Positions 42,698 to 52,070 of a stretch of DNA of 64,000 nt are shown here, in pieces. This DNA is from Agaribacillus aureus (GTDB lineage Bacteria; Bacteroidota; Bacteroidia; Cytophagales; Cyclobacteriaceae), in assembly GCA_030442055.1 (NCBI GenBank), contig JAUJEB010000001.1, forward strand, positions 1,364,001-1,428,000, read 5' to 3'. Numbering within the stretch: the stretch's first letter is position 1; each line of letters starts with the position of its first letter. Position numbers and translations under genes: made by a program. The notes beneath the pieces are model-generated. The model saw nothing but the letters and a program-made list of their open reading frames with translations. It was not told where the DNA came from and did no database searches.

Positions 42698-45600
42698 ATG
42701 TACCTGAACTGTCATACTTTTTTTAGTTTCAAATATGGTGCTTTATCACCCAAAGCATTATTCGAGCAAGCCAGGCAGCATAAGGTAAAAAAACTCGTGC
42801 TTACCGATATTAACAATACCTCGGCCTATATTGAAATGTTGCGGATCTGTAATGAAGAGCGGGAAGATTATGATTTGAAAATAGCTGTCGGCATTGAGTT
42901 CCGGCGAGATGAGAAATTGCTTTTCATAGGTATTGCTCAAAATAACGAAGGGTTTAAAGAGCTCAATGGTTTCCTCTCCTATCATAACAATACCGGCCAG
43001 CCGTTATTGCGTAAAGCGCCGGCATTTAATAATGTATTTGTTATTTATCCATTTGACCACCAGGAACCGGCAACACTACGGGAAAATGAATTCATAGGCG
43101 TCGGCATTCAGGAAGTTAACAAGATCATCCGCACTCCTTATACTGAATTTCTTCATAAATTAGTCATCAAACATCCGGTCACCTTCCGGGACAAAAAAAC
43201 CTTCAACACACACCGCCTGCTGTGTGCCATAGGCCAGAACACCATATTGAGCAAACTTGATCCCAGCACACAGGCCTTACCGAATGAAATGATGATCCCG
43301 GAAGCGCAATTGGCTGCTTATTACAAACGTTATCCCCTGATTATTAAAAATACGCAACAGCTACTGGATCAATGCCATATCTATTTCGACTTTAAAACTG
43401 ACAAAAACATTGCCTCTTTCACCGGCAGCAAGGCCGAAGATCGTAAAAGGCTGACATCTTTGGCATTAGAGGGATTTACCAGACGATATGACAAACACAA
43501 CAAAACTGCTCTTGACCGGCTTCATCATGAGTTGGATATCATCGCCCGCCAAAACTTTGAGGCCTATTTTCTGATTTGTGACGATATTGTCAAGTTTGCA
43601 CATCATAAAAATTTCGAGCACGTTGGGCGAGGTAGTGGCGCTAATAGTATTATCTCCTATTGCCTCGGCCTTACCGACGTAGATCCCATTGCACTGGACC
43701 TTTATTTTGAACGTTTCCTTAACCCTGAACGCAGCTCACCTCCCGATTTTGACATTGACTTTTCCTGGAAAGACAGGGATACCGTAACCGATTATATTTT
43801 TAAAAAATATGGCGAAAAACGCACTGCTTTGCTGGGCACACAGGTCACCTTCAGCTCGCGTTCCGTATTGCGGGAACTAGGAAAGGTATTTGGGCTGCCC
43901 AAAAAAGAAATTGATGACATTGTCGAATACCCTCAGCAATATCAAAATAAAGATCAAATTACCCGGTTAATCTTCAACTATGCCAGGGAAATGTTGAAAA
44001 TCCCCCAACACCTGTCCATCCATGCCGGGGGAATTTTGATTACAGAAGCACCCATATATACCTATACAGCTACCGACCGGCCGCCCAAAGATTTTCCCGT
44101 CAGCCACTTTGAAATGCATGCAGCAGAAGATATCGGCATCTACAAATTTGACATTTTAAGCCAAAGGGGACTGGGGCATATTAAAGATTCAGTGGCCACT
44201 ATTGCCAGCAATAAAGGCATTAAAGAAGATGTAAAACGATTTGACGACTTTACCAAAGATCCTAAAATAAAGGCGTTGCTAAGTCAGGGAAAAACCATGG
44301 GGTGTTTTTATGTGGAATCTCCGGCCATGCGCATGTTATTGGGCAAACTGGAATGCAATGATTACATTACCCTGGTAGCGGCCAGCTCTATTATCAGGCC
44401 CGGCGTGGCCCGGTCCGGAATGATGCGGGCTTATATCGAACGCCACCACGCCTTAAAAAACGGCCGCACCTACGAGTCGATACATCCAAAAATGGATGAG
44501 CTGATGCAGGAAACTTATGGCATTATGGTTTATCAGGAAGATGTCATCAAAGTCGCCCACAATTTTGCCAAACTTTCGCTTGCCGAAGCCGATATTTTAC
44601 GGAGAGGTATGTCCGGTAAATTTCGTTCCCGGAAGGAGTTTCAGCGGGTGAGAGAAAAATTTTTTGAAAATTGCCGGAAAGAAGGGTATGAAAATCATGT
44701 TACCGAACGGGTATGGTATGAAATCGAAAGTTTCTCCGGCTACTCCTTTTCCAAAGGGCACTCGGCCAGCTATGCCGTGGAAAGTTACCAAAGCCTTTAC
44801 CTGAAAGCACATTACCCCCTGGAATTTATGGTAAGTGTTATCAATAACTTTGGCGGGTTTTATAAAACTGAATTTTATTTTCACGAAGCCCGCATGGATG
44901 GCGGCATTATAGAAGCCCCTTGCATCAACCAAAGTGAATACCTGACCAGCATCCGGAAAAAGTCTATTTACATGGGTTTTGTGCACATCAAAAGCCTGGA
45001 AACGAAGTTAGGACAACTCATACCGGAGGAAAGAGCATTAAACGGACCATTTAAAAGCCTTGATAACTTTATCCGGCGCGTATCCATTGGCTTAGAGCAA
45101 ATACGTATCCTTATCAGGATTGGTGCTTTTCGCTTTACCAAAAAATCGAAACGTACACTGCTGTGGAACGCCCATATGTATTTCGGCAGCACGCAACCAA
45201 GAAGATATAGCCGGGATCTATTTGAAGAAGAAGTTAAACATTATCAATTACCCTCTCTGGAACCCAGCCGGTTTGAGGATGCTTTTGACGAATTGGAATT
45301 ATTGGGATTTCCCCTTTGTGATCCTTACAAACTGCTGAAGACACACGATATGGGTGATATCAAAGCTTCCTCCTTAAAAGAAATGTTACAAAAGCAGGTA
45401 GAAATTGTGGGGTACCTGGTCACCACCAAGAACACATCCACAAAAAATGGAAAACCTATGCATTTTGGCACTTTTTATGACTATGAAGGGAAAGTATTTG
45501 ACACTACCCATTTCCCGGTTATAGCCAAAAAATATCCTTTCAGAGGTAAAGGTTTTTACCGTATCAGGGGAAAAGTTGTAGAAGACTTTTCCTATCCGAT

Positions 45601-45742
45601 GATTGAAGCTTCCTGGATGGAAAAATTATCGATGGTAGACAAATATGCCATTGCACAAGATAGCAATGATTATACAGTCATTAAAAAATTAAGGGCTAAA
45701 AGCGGCAGCAGTATTAAAAGTAAAAGCAAGTTTGTAGTATAG
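42698..45742 (+). CDS. DNA polymerase III alpha-subunit homologue, short (error-prone type) DnaE
   Basis: A 1014-residue C-family polymerase, clearly shorter than the replicative DnaE (about 1200-1450 residues) and probably the accessory, error-prone kind. It begins M-Y-L-N-C-H-T-F-F-S-F-K-Y-G, a PHP domain whose first metal-binding pair reads N-C-H rather than H-x-H, so that domain is probably inactive. The catalytic P-D-F-D-I-D is at residues 349-354. G-R-G-S-G-A-N-S (near 310) and Q-E-D-V-I-K-V-A (near 613) are typical. The C-terminus has an OB-like stretch (V-E-I-V-G-Y-L-V-T-T). Such polymerases often adjoin dinB or imuB; none is here. Its promoter region is AT-rich with a palindrome. Confidence 0.9.
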   Translation: MYLNCHTFFSFKYGALSPKALFEQARQHKVKKLVLTDINNTSAYIEMLRICNEEREDYDLKIAVGIEFRRDEKLLFIGIAQNNEGFKELNGFLSYHNNTGQPLLRKAPAFNNVFVIYPFDHQEPATLRENEFIGVGIQEVNKIIRTPYTEFLHKLVIKHPVTFRDKKTFNTHRLLCAIGQNTILSKLDPSTQALPNEMMIPEAQLAAYYKRYPLIIKNTQQLLDQCHIYFDFKTDKNIASFTGSKAEDRKRLTSLALEGFTRRYDKHNKTALDRLHHELDIIARQNFEAYFLICDDIVKFAHHKNFEHVGRGSGANSIISYCLGLTDVDPIALDLYFERFLNPERSSPPDFDIDFSWKDRDTVTDYIFKKYGEKRTALLGTQVTFSSRSVLRELGKVFGLPKKEIDDIVEYPQQYQNKDQITRLIFNYAREMLKIPQHLSIHAGGILITEAPIYTYTATDRPPKDFPVSHFEMHAAEDIGIYKFDILSQRGLGHIKDSVATIASNKGIKEDVKRFDDFTKDPKIKALLSQGKTMGCFYVESPAMRMLLGKLECNDYITLVAASSIIRPGVARSGMMRAYIERHHALKNGRTYESIHPKMDELMQETYGIMVYQEDVIKVAHNFAKLSLAEADILRRGMSGKFRSRKEFQRVREKFFENCRKEGYENHVTERVWYEIESFSGYSFSKGHSASYAVESYQSLYLKAHYPLEFMVSVINNFGGFYKTEFYFHEARMDGGIIEAPCINQSEYLTSIRKKSIYMGFVHIKSLETKLGQLIPEERALNGPFKSLDNFIRRVSIGLEQIRILIRIGAFRFTKKSKRTLLWNAHMYFGSTQPRRYSRDLFEEEVKHYQLPSLEPSRFEDAFDELELLGFPLCDPYKLLKTHDMGDIKASSLKEMLQKQVEIVGYLVTTKNTSTKNGKPMHFGTFYDYEGKVFDTTHFPVIAKKYPFRGKGFYRIRGKVVEDFSYPMIEASWMEKLSMVDKYAIAQDSNDYTVIKKLRAKSGSSIKSKSKFVV

Positions 45743-45898
45743 CCATGTGCATAATAATAAGTCTTTTCTTTAATTAATTCTTTTCGAATCCATGTCAAAC
45801 CACTGGCTTCAATATTATTATTTAACCCCATTTTGAAACATTTGACACAAGAAACCCGTGATTCTAAACTACTAACTAACAACTAAACTGAAAGAATC

Positions 45899-47047
45899 AT
45901 GCCCAAAATTTACACATTCCTCATCATCCTTTCATTTACATTTTTAAATGTAAACGCTTACAATGACGGTCTGACAGACAATTTCACCAGGGGAAAAGCC
46001 GCAGTAAAATCAATCAGCACCCTGACATTCGGGCCAGAAGGCATCTTATTTATCGGAGACTCCAAAAGCGGTTCAGTAGTAGCCATTGATACCGAAGACA
46101 AGGAGCCAAACAACTCGAAAAAGCCATTTACCCTGCAAAATGTAGAAGCAAAAATCGCTTCTCTGCTAGGCACCACATCTGATGACATCATTATTCATGA
46201 CCTGGCTGCCAATCCTATTTCCCAGAACCTGTATTTAGCCGTTTCCCGGGGAGATGCAAGTAGTGTAGGCTCCTGGAAATTACCCAATGACATCAATTAT
46301 GCACAAATTCTATTAAAGATAGCTCCCGATGGTCATATTGGCGAAGTATCATTAGATAATATAAGTCACTCAATAGCTAACATTCCCAGTCCAAAGCAGG
46401 AAGGCCAGCGAAACTGGAGAAAAAGTGATAAAAGGACAGAAACTATCACCGATTTGGCTTATGACAATGGTAAGCTGTACGTGGCCGGTATTTCTAATGA
46501 AGAATTTGCTTCCAGCTTACGCATATTGCCTTTCCCTTTTTCCGATCAATCCACTTTTAGCACTATCGAAATCTGGCATGCCGCACATGGAAAATTTGAA
46601 ACGGAAGCTCCCATAAGAACCTTTTTGCCATTTGAGGTTAATAATACGCCACAATTGCTGGCTGCTTATACCTGCACACCATTGGTAAGTATTCCTATTT
46701 CAGCATTAAAACAGGGCAACCACGTAAAAACCAAAACTTTAGCAGAACTTGGTGCCGGAAATATCCCTTTGGATATTATCAAAGTGAACGCTTCGGGAAA
46801 AGATAAAATATTAATCGCCAATACCAACAGAACTTTGATGAGTATCGATCCCGACGACTTGTCCAAACACACTAAAGGGCTTACTGAAAAAGTTAATGGT
46901 TATAGTGCGGCAGGTGTTCCGTATACTTCTATTCCACAGGTGGGGGTTTTACAAATTGATAATCTCAACCAGGATTTTGTTGTAGCCCTGAAAAGAATGC
47001 CAAATGGTTCGCTCGATATTATTTCAATTCCATCAAAAAGAGTATAA
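45899..47047 (+). CDS. Exported protein, likely beta-propeller, first of a two-gene operon
   Basis: A 382-residue protein with a signal peptide (M-P-K-I-Y-T-F-L-I-I-L-S-F-T-F-L-N-V-N-A). Repeated strands such as I-S-T-L-T-F-G-P-E-G-I-L-F-I-G-D-S-K-S-G-S-V-type blade (about residues 39-58), H-D-L-A-A-N-P-I-S-Q-N-L-Y-L-A-V-S-R and L-A-Y-D-N-G-K-L-Y-V-A-G-I-S suggest a six- or seven-bladed propeller. No catalytic motif or heme site is seen. Its stop is 22 bases before the next gene's chosen start, so the pair is an operon. Function unknown. Confidence 0.7.
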   Translation: MPKIYTFLIILSFTFLNVNAYNDGLTDNFTRGKAAVKSISTLTFGPEGILFIGDSKSGSVVAIDTEDKEPNNSKKPFTLQNVEAKIASLLGTTSDDIIIHDLAANPISQNLYLAVSRGDASSVGSWKLPNDINYAQILLKIAPDGHIGEVSLDNISHSIANIPSPKQEGQRNWRKSDKRTETITDLAYDNGKLYVAGISNEEFASSLRILPFPFSDQSTFSTIEIWHAAHGKFETEAPIRTFLPFEVNNTPQLLAAYTCTPLVSIPISALKQGNHVKTKTLAELGAGNIPLDIIKVNASGKDKILIANTNRTLMSIDPDDLSKHTKGLTEKVNGYSAAGVPYTSIPQVGVLQIDNLNQDFVVALKRMPNGSLDIISIPSKRV

Positions 47048-47069
47048 AATTCACAAGCTGATAAAAGTA

Positions 47070-48299
47070 ATGACAGGAAAGGCCAATATTGCCATAATAT
47101 TGGCCTTTTTATCTTCCACCGTCTGTCTTTCGCAGGAAATACCTCGTATTGTATTTTCAGAAACGGATGGAAAAATTTTTGTAGATCAATGTGATATCTA
47201 TCGTTTACACCTACTGTCGAAAAGGGAGCTGACCCTAGATCAATGGCATGATTTACTGGCAATTTACGTAACCGATAAAAATACCGGGAAACCTTTACAC
47301 AATCTGCCCATCTTAGGTCAATATAAAATTGAAGACGATCAGATACATTTCAAACCAAGGTTCCCATTTAAAAAAGGCATTAATTATCTGACCAGGTTTA
47401 ATATTCCTTATTTTTATGCCCTGCTCGAAGAAAACACCCCGCTGCCTAGTTGGCAAAAAATCATCGATTTACATTTCCGTATAAAGTCAGCGCCAATTCT
47501 TCCCGATACGCAGGTAGATAAGGTCTATCCCGATTTGGATACTTTGCCGGTGAATCAGCTGAAATTATATATATATTTTTCCCAGGCGATGCAGGAAGGG
47601 AGAGCTTATGATCATTTGCAAATTTTGGATCACGATGGAAAGCCGGTCGATCAACCTTTTTTGGAATTATCGCCGGAGCTTTGGGACGCTGAAAACACGC
47701 GATTAACTGTTTGGTTTGACCCGGGGAGGATAAAAAGAGGCCTGAGTCCAAATGCTTTGAAGGGATTGCCGCTAAAGAAGGGGAACAAGTATGTATTGAG
47801 AATCGACAAGGATTGGAAAGACAAAACCGGCCGGCCACTTCAAAAATCTTTTGAAAAGGAATATTACATTACCGAAGCTGACCGGCAGGCGCCTACAGTT
47901 TCAAACTGGATATTACAGATTCCAGCTAGCGCCACTAAAAATAAGCTTATCCTGGAATTTGACGAACCCATGGATCATGCACTATTGGGTCGAATGATCT
48001 ATATTTCAACCGAAAACGGGAGAATCACAGGTAAAGTAAGTATCGCCAACCAGTCGAAAATCTGGCTGTTTGAACCGGACGAGGCCTGGCGTAAAACCAG
48101 CTATGAAATCAGCATTAACACAAAAATTGAAGATTTGGCCGGAAATAGTTTGAGAAGATTATTTGATACTCCTATAGAAGACATTGAGCGGACTCCTACA
48201 AAGGAAAAGGAATTAATCATTCCGATAAAAATAAGTACAAAGGTTAAAAACAAAAAAGTCCGGAAGTATTACTACCGGACTTCTACCAAACCAAAATGA
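47070..48299 (+). CDS. Exported protein with SbsA-type bacterial Ig-like domains
   Basis: A 409-residue protein. The ATG at 47070 gives M-T-G-K-A-N-I-A-I-I-L-A-F-L-S-S-T-V-C-L-S-Q (signal peptide); the frame is open 22 codons further upstream, overlapping the previous gene. Domains: an N-terminal beta region, then about residues 145-260 an SbsA-like Ig fold (N-Q-L-K-L-Y-I-Y-F-S-Q-A-M, L-T-V-W-F-D-P-G-R-I-K-R-G), and another near 270-375 (K-L-I-L-E-F-D-E-P-M-D-H-A, I-E-D-L-A-G-N-S-L). The final codons also form a terminator hairpin for the opposite gene. It probably interacts with the preceding propeller protein outside the cytoplasm. Confidence 0.75.
   Translation: MTGKANIAIILAFLSSTVCLSQEIPRIVFSETDGKIFVDQCDIYRLHLLSKRELTLDQWHDLLAIYVTDKNTGKPLHNLPILGQYKIEDDQIHFKPRFPFKKGINYLTRFNIPYFYALLEENTPLPSWQKIIDLHFRIKSAPILPDTQVDKVYPDLDTLPVNQLKLYIYFSQAMQEGRAYDHLQILDHDGKPVDQPFLELSPELWDAENTRLTVWFDPGRIKRGLSPNALKGLPLKKGNKYVLRIDKDWKDKTGRPLQKSFEKEYYITEADRQAPTVSNWILQIPASATKNKLILEFDEPMDHALLGRMIYISTENGRITGKVSIANQSKIWLFEPDEAWRKTSYEISINTKIEDLAGNSLRRLFDTPIEDIERTPTKEKELIIPIKISTKVKNKKVRKYYYRTSTKPK
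48251..48282 (-). terminator. Leftward terminator embedded in the end of the convergent gene
   Basis: AAGTCCGG (48256-48263) and CCGGACTT (48275-48282) form a perfect 8-bp stem with an 11-base loop. On the minus strand the stem is followed by a run of T's (CTTTTTTG). It serves the lipoprotein gene but lies inside the last codons of the 47070-48299 gene. Confidence 0.82.
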
Positions 48300-48302
48300 A
48301 TG

Positions 48303-49154
48303 TTAACCTTGTCTAACATCAGTAACATTAATTTCCCTGGAGTTTTCTCCCTTGGTTATAGTTACGATGTTATCACAAGTCCCATCCCCATAATCAACCG
48401 ATATTTTTAAAGATCCATTAACCTCAATATCTTTTACGCCCTGTACAGGAATAAATATTCTGTCATTGGCACAGGCAATTTTGAAAATTACTTTTTGAAC
48501 AATAGTAGCCTGATAAGTTTTACCAGTTCTTGTAACACCACTAGCGGTACCTTCAATCTGGAATTCATCATTGAGCGGCGTGGTAGCTCTTATCCATGAC
48601 TTGGTGCGATTCACCTCTCTGGTGGCGAAGGTACCGTCAGGCCAGGTAACTTTGCCGCCAACAATTTTTACGTTAAATCTGGGCACATTATCATTAGCGT
48701 CTGACACATTTATCACGGTCCTGGTTCCTTCAATTTTAAGGCCATCTATCTCAAAATTTTCAAAAGTAGTAGTGATCACTGAGCCGGACTCAAAATGAGA
48801 TCCTGAAAACGTAATGATAATTTTTCCCTTTCTTACCCTTCCGCGAAGTCCTTCGCACCCATCACCAAAATCCAGAGTAACCGAATTATTTGGCAGGTCA
48901 AGGGAAATATTAACACATTCCGTAAAGTTTTTCGACAACCTTCCGCCGGAAGGATTTAACGCATCGGTAATGGCATTATTGGCTAATTCCTCCATATCCT
49001 CAAATATACCTTGCACTTCTTCTTCATCGGCAATGGCCTCAGTGTCTCCGGTGGTAATGTTCGGATCAAGATCCGAACCATCATCGTCACCACAGGCAGA
49101 GAGCATCAAAAAGCTGATACCAATAATAGTTAAGAATAAAAACCTGCTCTTCAT
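48303..49154 (-). CDS. Lipoprotein, paralogue of the 0.2 kb lipoprotein
   Basis: A 283-residue protein. The ATG at 49154 gives a leader ending L-M-L-S-A-C (Cys21), followed by G-D-D-D-G, a clear SPII lipoprotein with surface-type acidic residues. A Glu-rich helix (residues about 40-65) is followed by beta strands with G-K-I-I-I-T-F-S-G, I-E-G-T-R-T, F-Q-I-E-G-T-A-S-G and V-D-Y-G-D-G-T-C-D-N, in the same order as in the 232-1071 protein. Identity is moderate. Function unknown. It converges with the SbsA-type gene, separated by 3 bases, and its terminator lies inside that gene. Confidence 0.8.
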   Translation of the reverse strand: MKSRFLFLTIIGISFLMLSACGDDDGSDLDPNITTGDTEAIADEEEVQGIFEDMEELANNAITDALNPSGGRLSKNFTECVNISLDLPNNSVTLDFGDGCEGLRGRVRKGKIIITFSGSHFESGSVITTTFENFEIDGLKIEGTRTVINVSDANDNVPRFNVKIVGGKVTWPDGTFATREVNRTKSWIRATTPLNDEFQIEGTASGVTRTGKTYQATIVQKVIFKIACANDRIFIPVQGVKDIEVNGSLKISVDYGDGTCDNIVTITKGENSREINVTDVRQG

Positions 49155-50017
49155 GATGTAATACTTTATTCTCCAAATATTTTTTGGTTTTAAATTTTGA
49201 AAAGTCAATCTATTAAAACATCTTGATAACTATCTGTTATGGGCAATAAAGCCAGGTTTGAGAGAGTATGGTAACCACCTTTTGGAACAAAAAATGACGA
49301 GCTTATATCCAAGCTTACAGATGCGTTAAAAACCGGGAATTCCAATAGTGACTACCTATTCATACTCGATATACAATACATTGAAGGTTTTAGCACATAC
49401 ATTAGAGAATTTCGCACATACATTGGAGAATTTCGCACACCCAAAGGACGTCCTCTTCGCTAGTTTTGCTTTCCTTTAGTTTGTATCCATTAAGGGGGTA
49501 TTTGTTAGATGATCGTGTTGTATTTGAAGCTTTTAAAGCAAAACATGAGAAATACAATTTTAATATTTTGAGAAGTGAAATCCTTGAAGCTAAAAAATGG
49601 GGAGCTTTTATTGTTCCAAACCCTTGTTTATCAATATTGTGAGAATTAAGAGAAGTGATGAAAAGAGCATTGTTTTGGTCACAGCCAAAAGGAAAAAGTT
49701 ATTGTCAGTTTTAAATACAAAAAGCCCATAACATTAGATAAAAATGAATTGCGCCTACTTTCTTCGTAGAAAAGTTAAAGTCAAACCGAAACTTATGAGC
49801 TTTTGGAGAGTGTGGGCTCACTCATTTTATCAAGACGTTAATCTGGCACTTTGCAATACACATGTAGTTTCTTTTATAGAAAAAGCAGATACCCTACTTC
49901 TTTTTAGTACGCAATTGGCTCGAACCAGACACTTGTAAGGTTTGCGTGCTTAACTCACTAAATGTGAGGTAATTGAAGGTTAATTTGCTTATAACAGTTA
50001 AACCAAATAATAAATTT
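49155..50017. other. Gene-poor stretch with short repeat and possible gene remnants
   Basis: About 860 bases. It contains a 21-bp direct repeat (49393-49434) and short open stretches at about 49420-49640 in two frames. A frameshift would join F-E-A-F-K-A-K-H-E-K-Y-N-F-N-I-L-R-S-E to V-T-A-K-R-K-K-L-L. No family is recognised. This looks like decayed coding DNA rather than a live gene; a 64-codon ORF at 49744-49938 is not convincing. Confidence 0.45.
49393..49440. repeat. 21-bp direct tandem repeat
   Basis: Two adjacent copies of 21 bases (49393-49413, 49414-49434), differing at one position (TTAGAG versus TTGGAG), then the first six bases of a third copy. There is no variable spacer, so it is not a CRISPR. 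The function is unknown. Confidence 0.75.
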
Positions 50018-50566
50018 ATGAACAGAATAATTTTTACGCTACTAGTAGGACTTGCCTTGCTAGGCACAACCAACAGTGCGCATGCTCAAAGCAATGTTGT
50101 GAAGCTTAACCTCTTCAGTCCTATCGTTAAAACAGTTTCAGTTTTCTATGAAAATGCCTTTGCAGAAAACAAAAGTGCCCAGCTTGGTTTTTTTTACACG
50201 GGTACGTCAATTGGAGACACAAAATTTACAGGATTTGGAATTACGCCTGAATTAAGATTTTACCTTGGTAGCACAGCCGCACCAGAAGGGTTTTTCGTAG
50301 CCCCTTTTATCAGATACCAAAATTTCGACCTGACCGAAGAAATCACTGACTCAAAAGCTACTTTGAGCAATATCGGTGGTGGGTTGTTGATTGGTAAGCA
50401 ATGGTTGTTTAAGGAAAAAATTGCCTTGGATGCCTTTATTGGACCGTCTTATGTTTCAGGTTCCGTCAAAGTAGAAACTTCGGGAACGGATGAAGGTGTT
50501 TTCGAGACTGGTGTATTGGATGGTTTTGGTGTAAGAGCCGGACTGGCGATTGGTATCGCCTTTTAA
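50018..50566 (+). CDS. Small outer-membrane beta-barrel protein
   Basis: A 182-residue protein. The ATG at 50018 gives a signal peptide (M-N-R-I-I-F-T-L-L-V-G-L-A-L-L-G-T-T-N-S-A-H-A-Q), preferable to an in-frame ATG 15 codons upstream. The mature part has about eight amphipathic strands with turns (S-A-Q-L-G-F-F-Y-T-G, F-T-G-F-G-I-T-P-E-L-R-F-Y-L, L-S-N-I-G-G-G-L-L-I-G-K-Q-W-L-F) and ends V-R-A-G-L-A-I-G-I-A-F, a typical C-terminal barrel strand with terminal Phe. DUF3575 or a similar barrel family is likely. It is monocistronic with its own terminator, next to a gene-poor region. Confidence 0.78.
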   Translation: MNRIIFTLLVGLALLGTTNSAHAQSNVVKLNLFSPIVKTVSVFYENAFAENKSAQLGFFYTGTSIGDTKFTGFGITPELRFYLGSTAAPEGFFVAPFIRYQNFDLTEEITDSKATLSNIGGGLLIGKQWLFKEKIALDAFIGPSYVSGSVKVETSGTDEGVFETGVLDGFGVRAGLAIGIAF

Positions 50567-50585
50567 CACTCTCTCTAAAGAATTT

Positions 50586-50618
50586 AAAGCGATGGTTGTA
50601 ATGATCATCGCTTTTTTT
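50586..50618 (+). terminator. Terminator after the small outer-membrane protein
   Basis: AAAGCGATG (50586-50594) and CATCGCTTT (50606-50614) form a perfect 9-bp stem with an 11-base loop, then TTTT. Its T-run overlaps the TAA stop of the convergent carboxypeptidase gene. Confidence 0.9.
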
Positions 50619-52023
50619 ATGTAATGATCAACCCATTGCCATCAAAACTCTTCTCGCCTACCAAATCAACCAGAAAACCGTTGATAATCGCATATAGATA
50701 AGTCCCATTTTTATCCTTTAAAAAAAAATTGGCATTTTCCTCAACGGCAAATTTTATATCTTTATCCCTGGCACCAGGGTTGGCATTAATCGGCAATGAA
50801 ATAAATGCTTTTTCCGGATGTTCAGTGATAGCTACATGACTGTAACCATCTTTTAGTATTGATAATATCTTGCTAGCTGTTAGCTCATCGACATTTTGAA
50901 AAACCTGAGGGTAAACCTTACCGGGAGCAAATTCCAGAGACGCCGCCGCTAACTCTTCATATCCGTAATAATTAGACAAGTCCCCTATATCAGCAATTTT
51001 TCCATGATGGTAAAACATTTGCTGGTCAAAGATTTCAACTTCCTGCCGGTTGATACCGATGTCCATTAAATAATCCTTACCATTTTTCTGGTATTTGACA
51101 TTTCTGAGCAGCAAGTCAAATAAAAATTTACCATTAACCGGAATCTTTTCGTATTGTGAAAAATCGAATTTTTGAAATTTATCAGTGGCAATGGCTTCCA
51201 AAGCCGCTAAAATTAGCACAAAATTCAGTTTTCTGATTTCCTGTTTCTCGGGATCTCCGCGAAGACCGCCTGATTCGACCAATATCGTACTTGTTCCCCA
51301 GATTTGCATATTTTCTCCAAAGGCCCTGGGCTCAAAATCATCCATGAATTTAGCTACCTGTCCTGGAATCAGCTGTTGCAATGCCTCATAAAGGTAGCTA
51401 ATCACCTGGGCCGACTTTAGCCTGACTTGATTTACCGATTTTTCCGGATCAGTCGGTGGTGCCAAAAAAGAAATAGTGGCGGTTTTGTTAGTGGTACCGA
51501 CCGTATAGCGGATATCCTGATCATGAAGATTGAATCCAAACTCAGGATTTAGCTGATCTCTGATTTGCTTCAACAACGCTGATTCGGGGCTGCTTCTCTC
51601 TAAGGCATCCCTGTTGAGATCTATTCCCAAAGCGTTTCGCCTTTGAAAAAGCACCATACCATCCGGGTTTAAAACAGGGATAAAATACAAGGTAAAGGCA
51701 TTTGTCAACGCGTCGCGCAGCACATCAAGCTCATCTTTTTGGGTGAAAAAACTGAACATATCCAACAAAGCCATGGTAGCAGTAGCTTCGTCACCATGCA
51801 TCTGTGACCACATCAGCACATTGCGAGGTCCCTTACCGATTTTCACCATATATATTGACCTTCCCTCCACCGATTTGCCCAGCATGGTAACTTCAACGTT
51901 TGGGACGTCTCGAAGATTATCAATCAGGCGTGTTAATTCCGAATGCTCAAACCTTCGTTTTTCTATGGTGGCGCACCGGTACCTGTGATAATCATTGTAA
52001 AGTTTTGAAATAGTTTTACTCAT
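50617..52023 (-). CDS. M14 family zinc carboxypeptidase, last gene of the polysaccharide operon
   Basis: A 468-residue cytoplasmic-looking protein (no signal peptide). The metallocarboxypeptidase zinc motif is M-H-G-D-E (His76, Glu79), with N-P-D-G (near 119), the substrate Arg/Asn in L-N-R-D-A (136-140), and a later His (H-D-Q near 174) as the third ligand. The fold fits M14 (succinylglutamate-desuccinylase or zinc carboxypeptidase-like). The C-terminal part (about 330-468) is an unassigned beta-rich module. It lies 47 bases after the last glycosyltransferase in the same direction, so it may be an operon member; its role there is unclear. Confidence 0.85.
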   Translation of the reverse strand: MSKTISKLYNDYHRYRCATIEKRRFEHSELTRLIDNLRDVPNVEVTMLGKSVEGRSIYMVKIGKGPRNVLMWSQMHGDEATATMALLDMFSFFTQKDELDVLRDALTNAFTLYFIPVLNPDGMVLFQRRNALGIDLNRDALERSSPESALLKQIRDQLNPEFGFNLHDQDIRYTVGTTNKTATISFLAPPTDPEKSVNQVRLKSAQVISYLYEALQQLIPGQVAKFMDDFEPRAFGENMQIWGTSTILVESGGLRGDPEKQEIRKLNFVLILAALEAIATDKFQKFDFSQYEKIPVNGKFLFDLLLRNVKYQKNGKDYLMDIGINRQEVEIFDQQMFYHHGKIADIGDLSNYYGYEELAAASLEFAPGKVYPQVFQNVDELTASKILSILKDGYSHVAITEHPEKAFISLPINANPGARDKDIKFAVEENANFFLKDKNGTYLYAIINGFLVDLVGEKSFDGNGLIIT

Positions 52024-52070
52024 TCAATTTGGCCATTGGCCGGTTTGTGTCTGCTGTGCTGATCAAATCG

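Noticed and set aside
49393-49440. Possible CRISPR repeat
   Set aside because: Copies are directly adjacent without spacers, only about 2.3 units are present and no cas gene is near.
49744-49938. 64-codon rightward frame in the gene-poor stretch
   Set aside because: Composition is not protein-like, there is no ribosome-binding context and the neighbouring DNA is degenerate.
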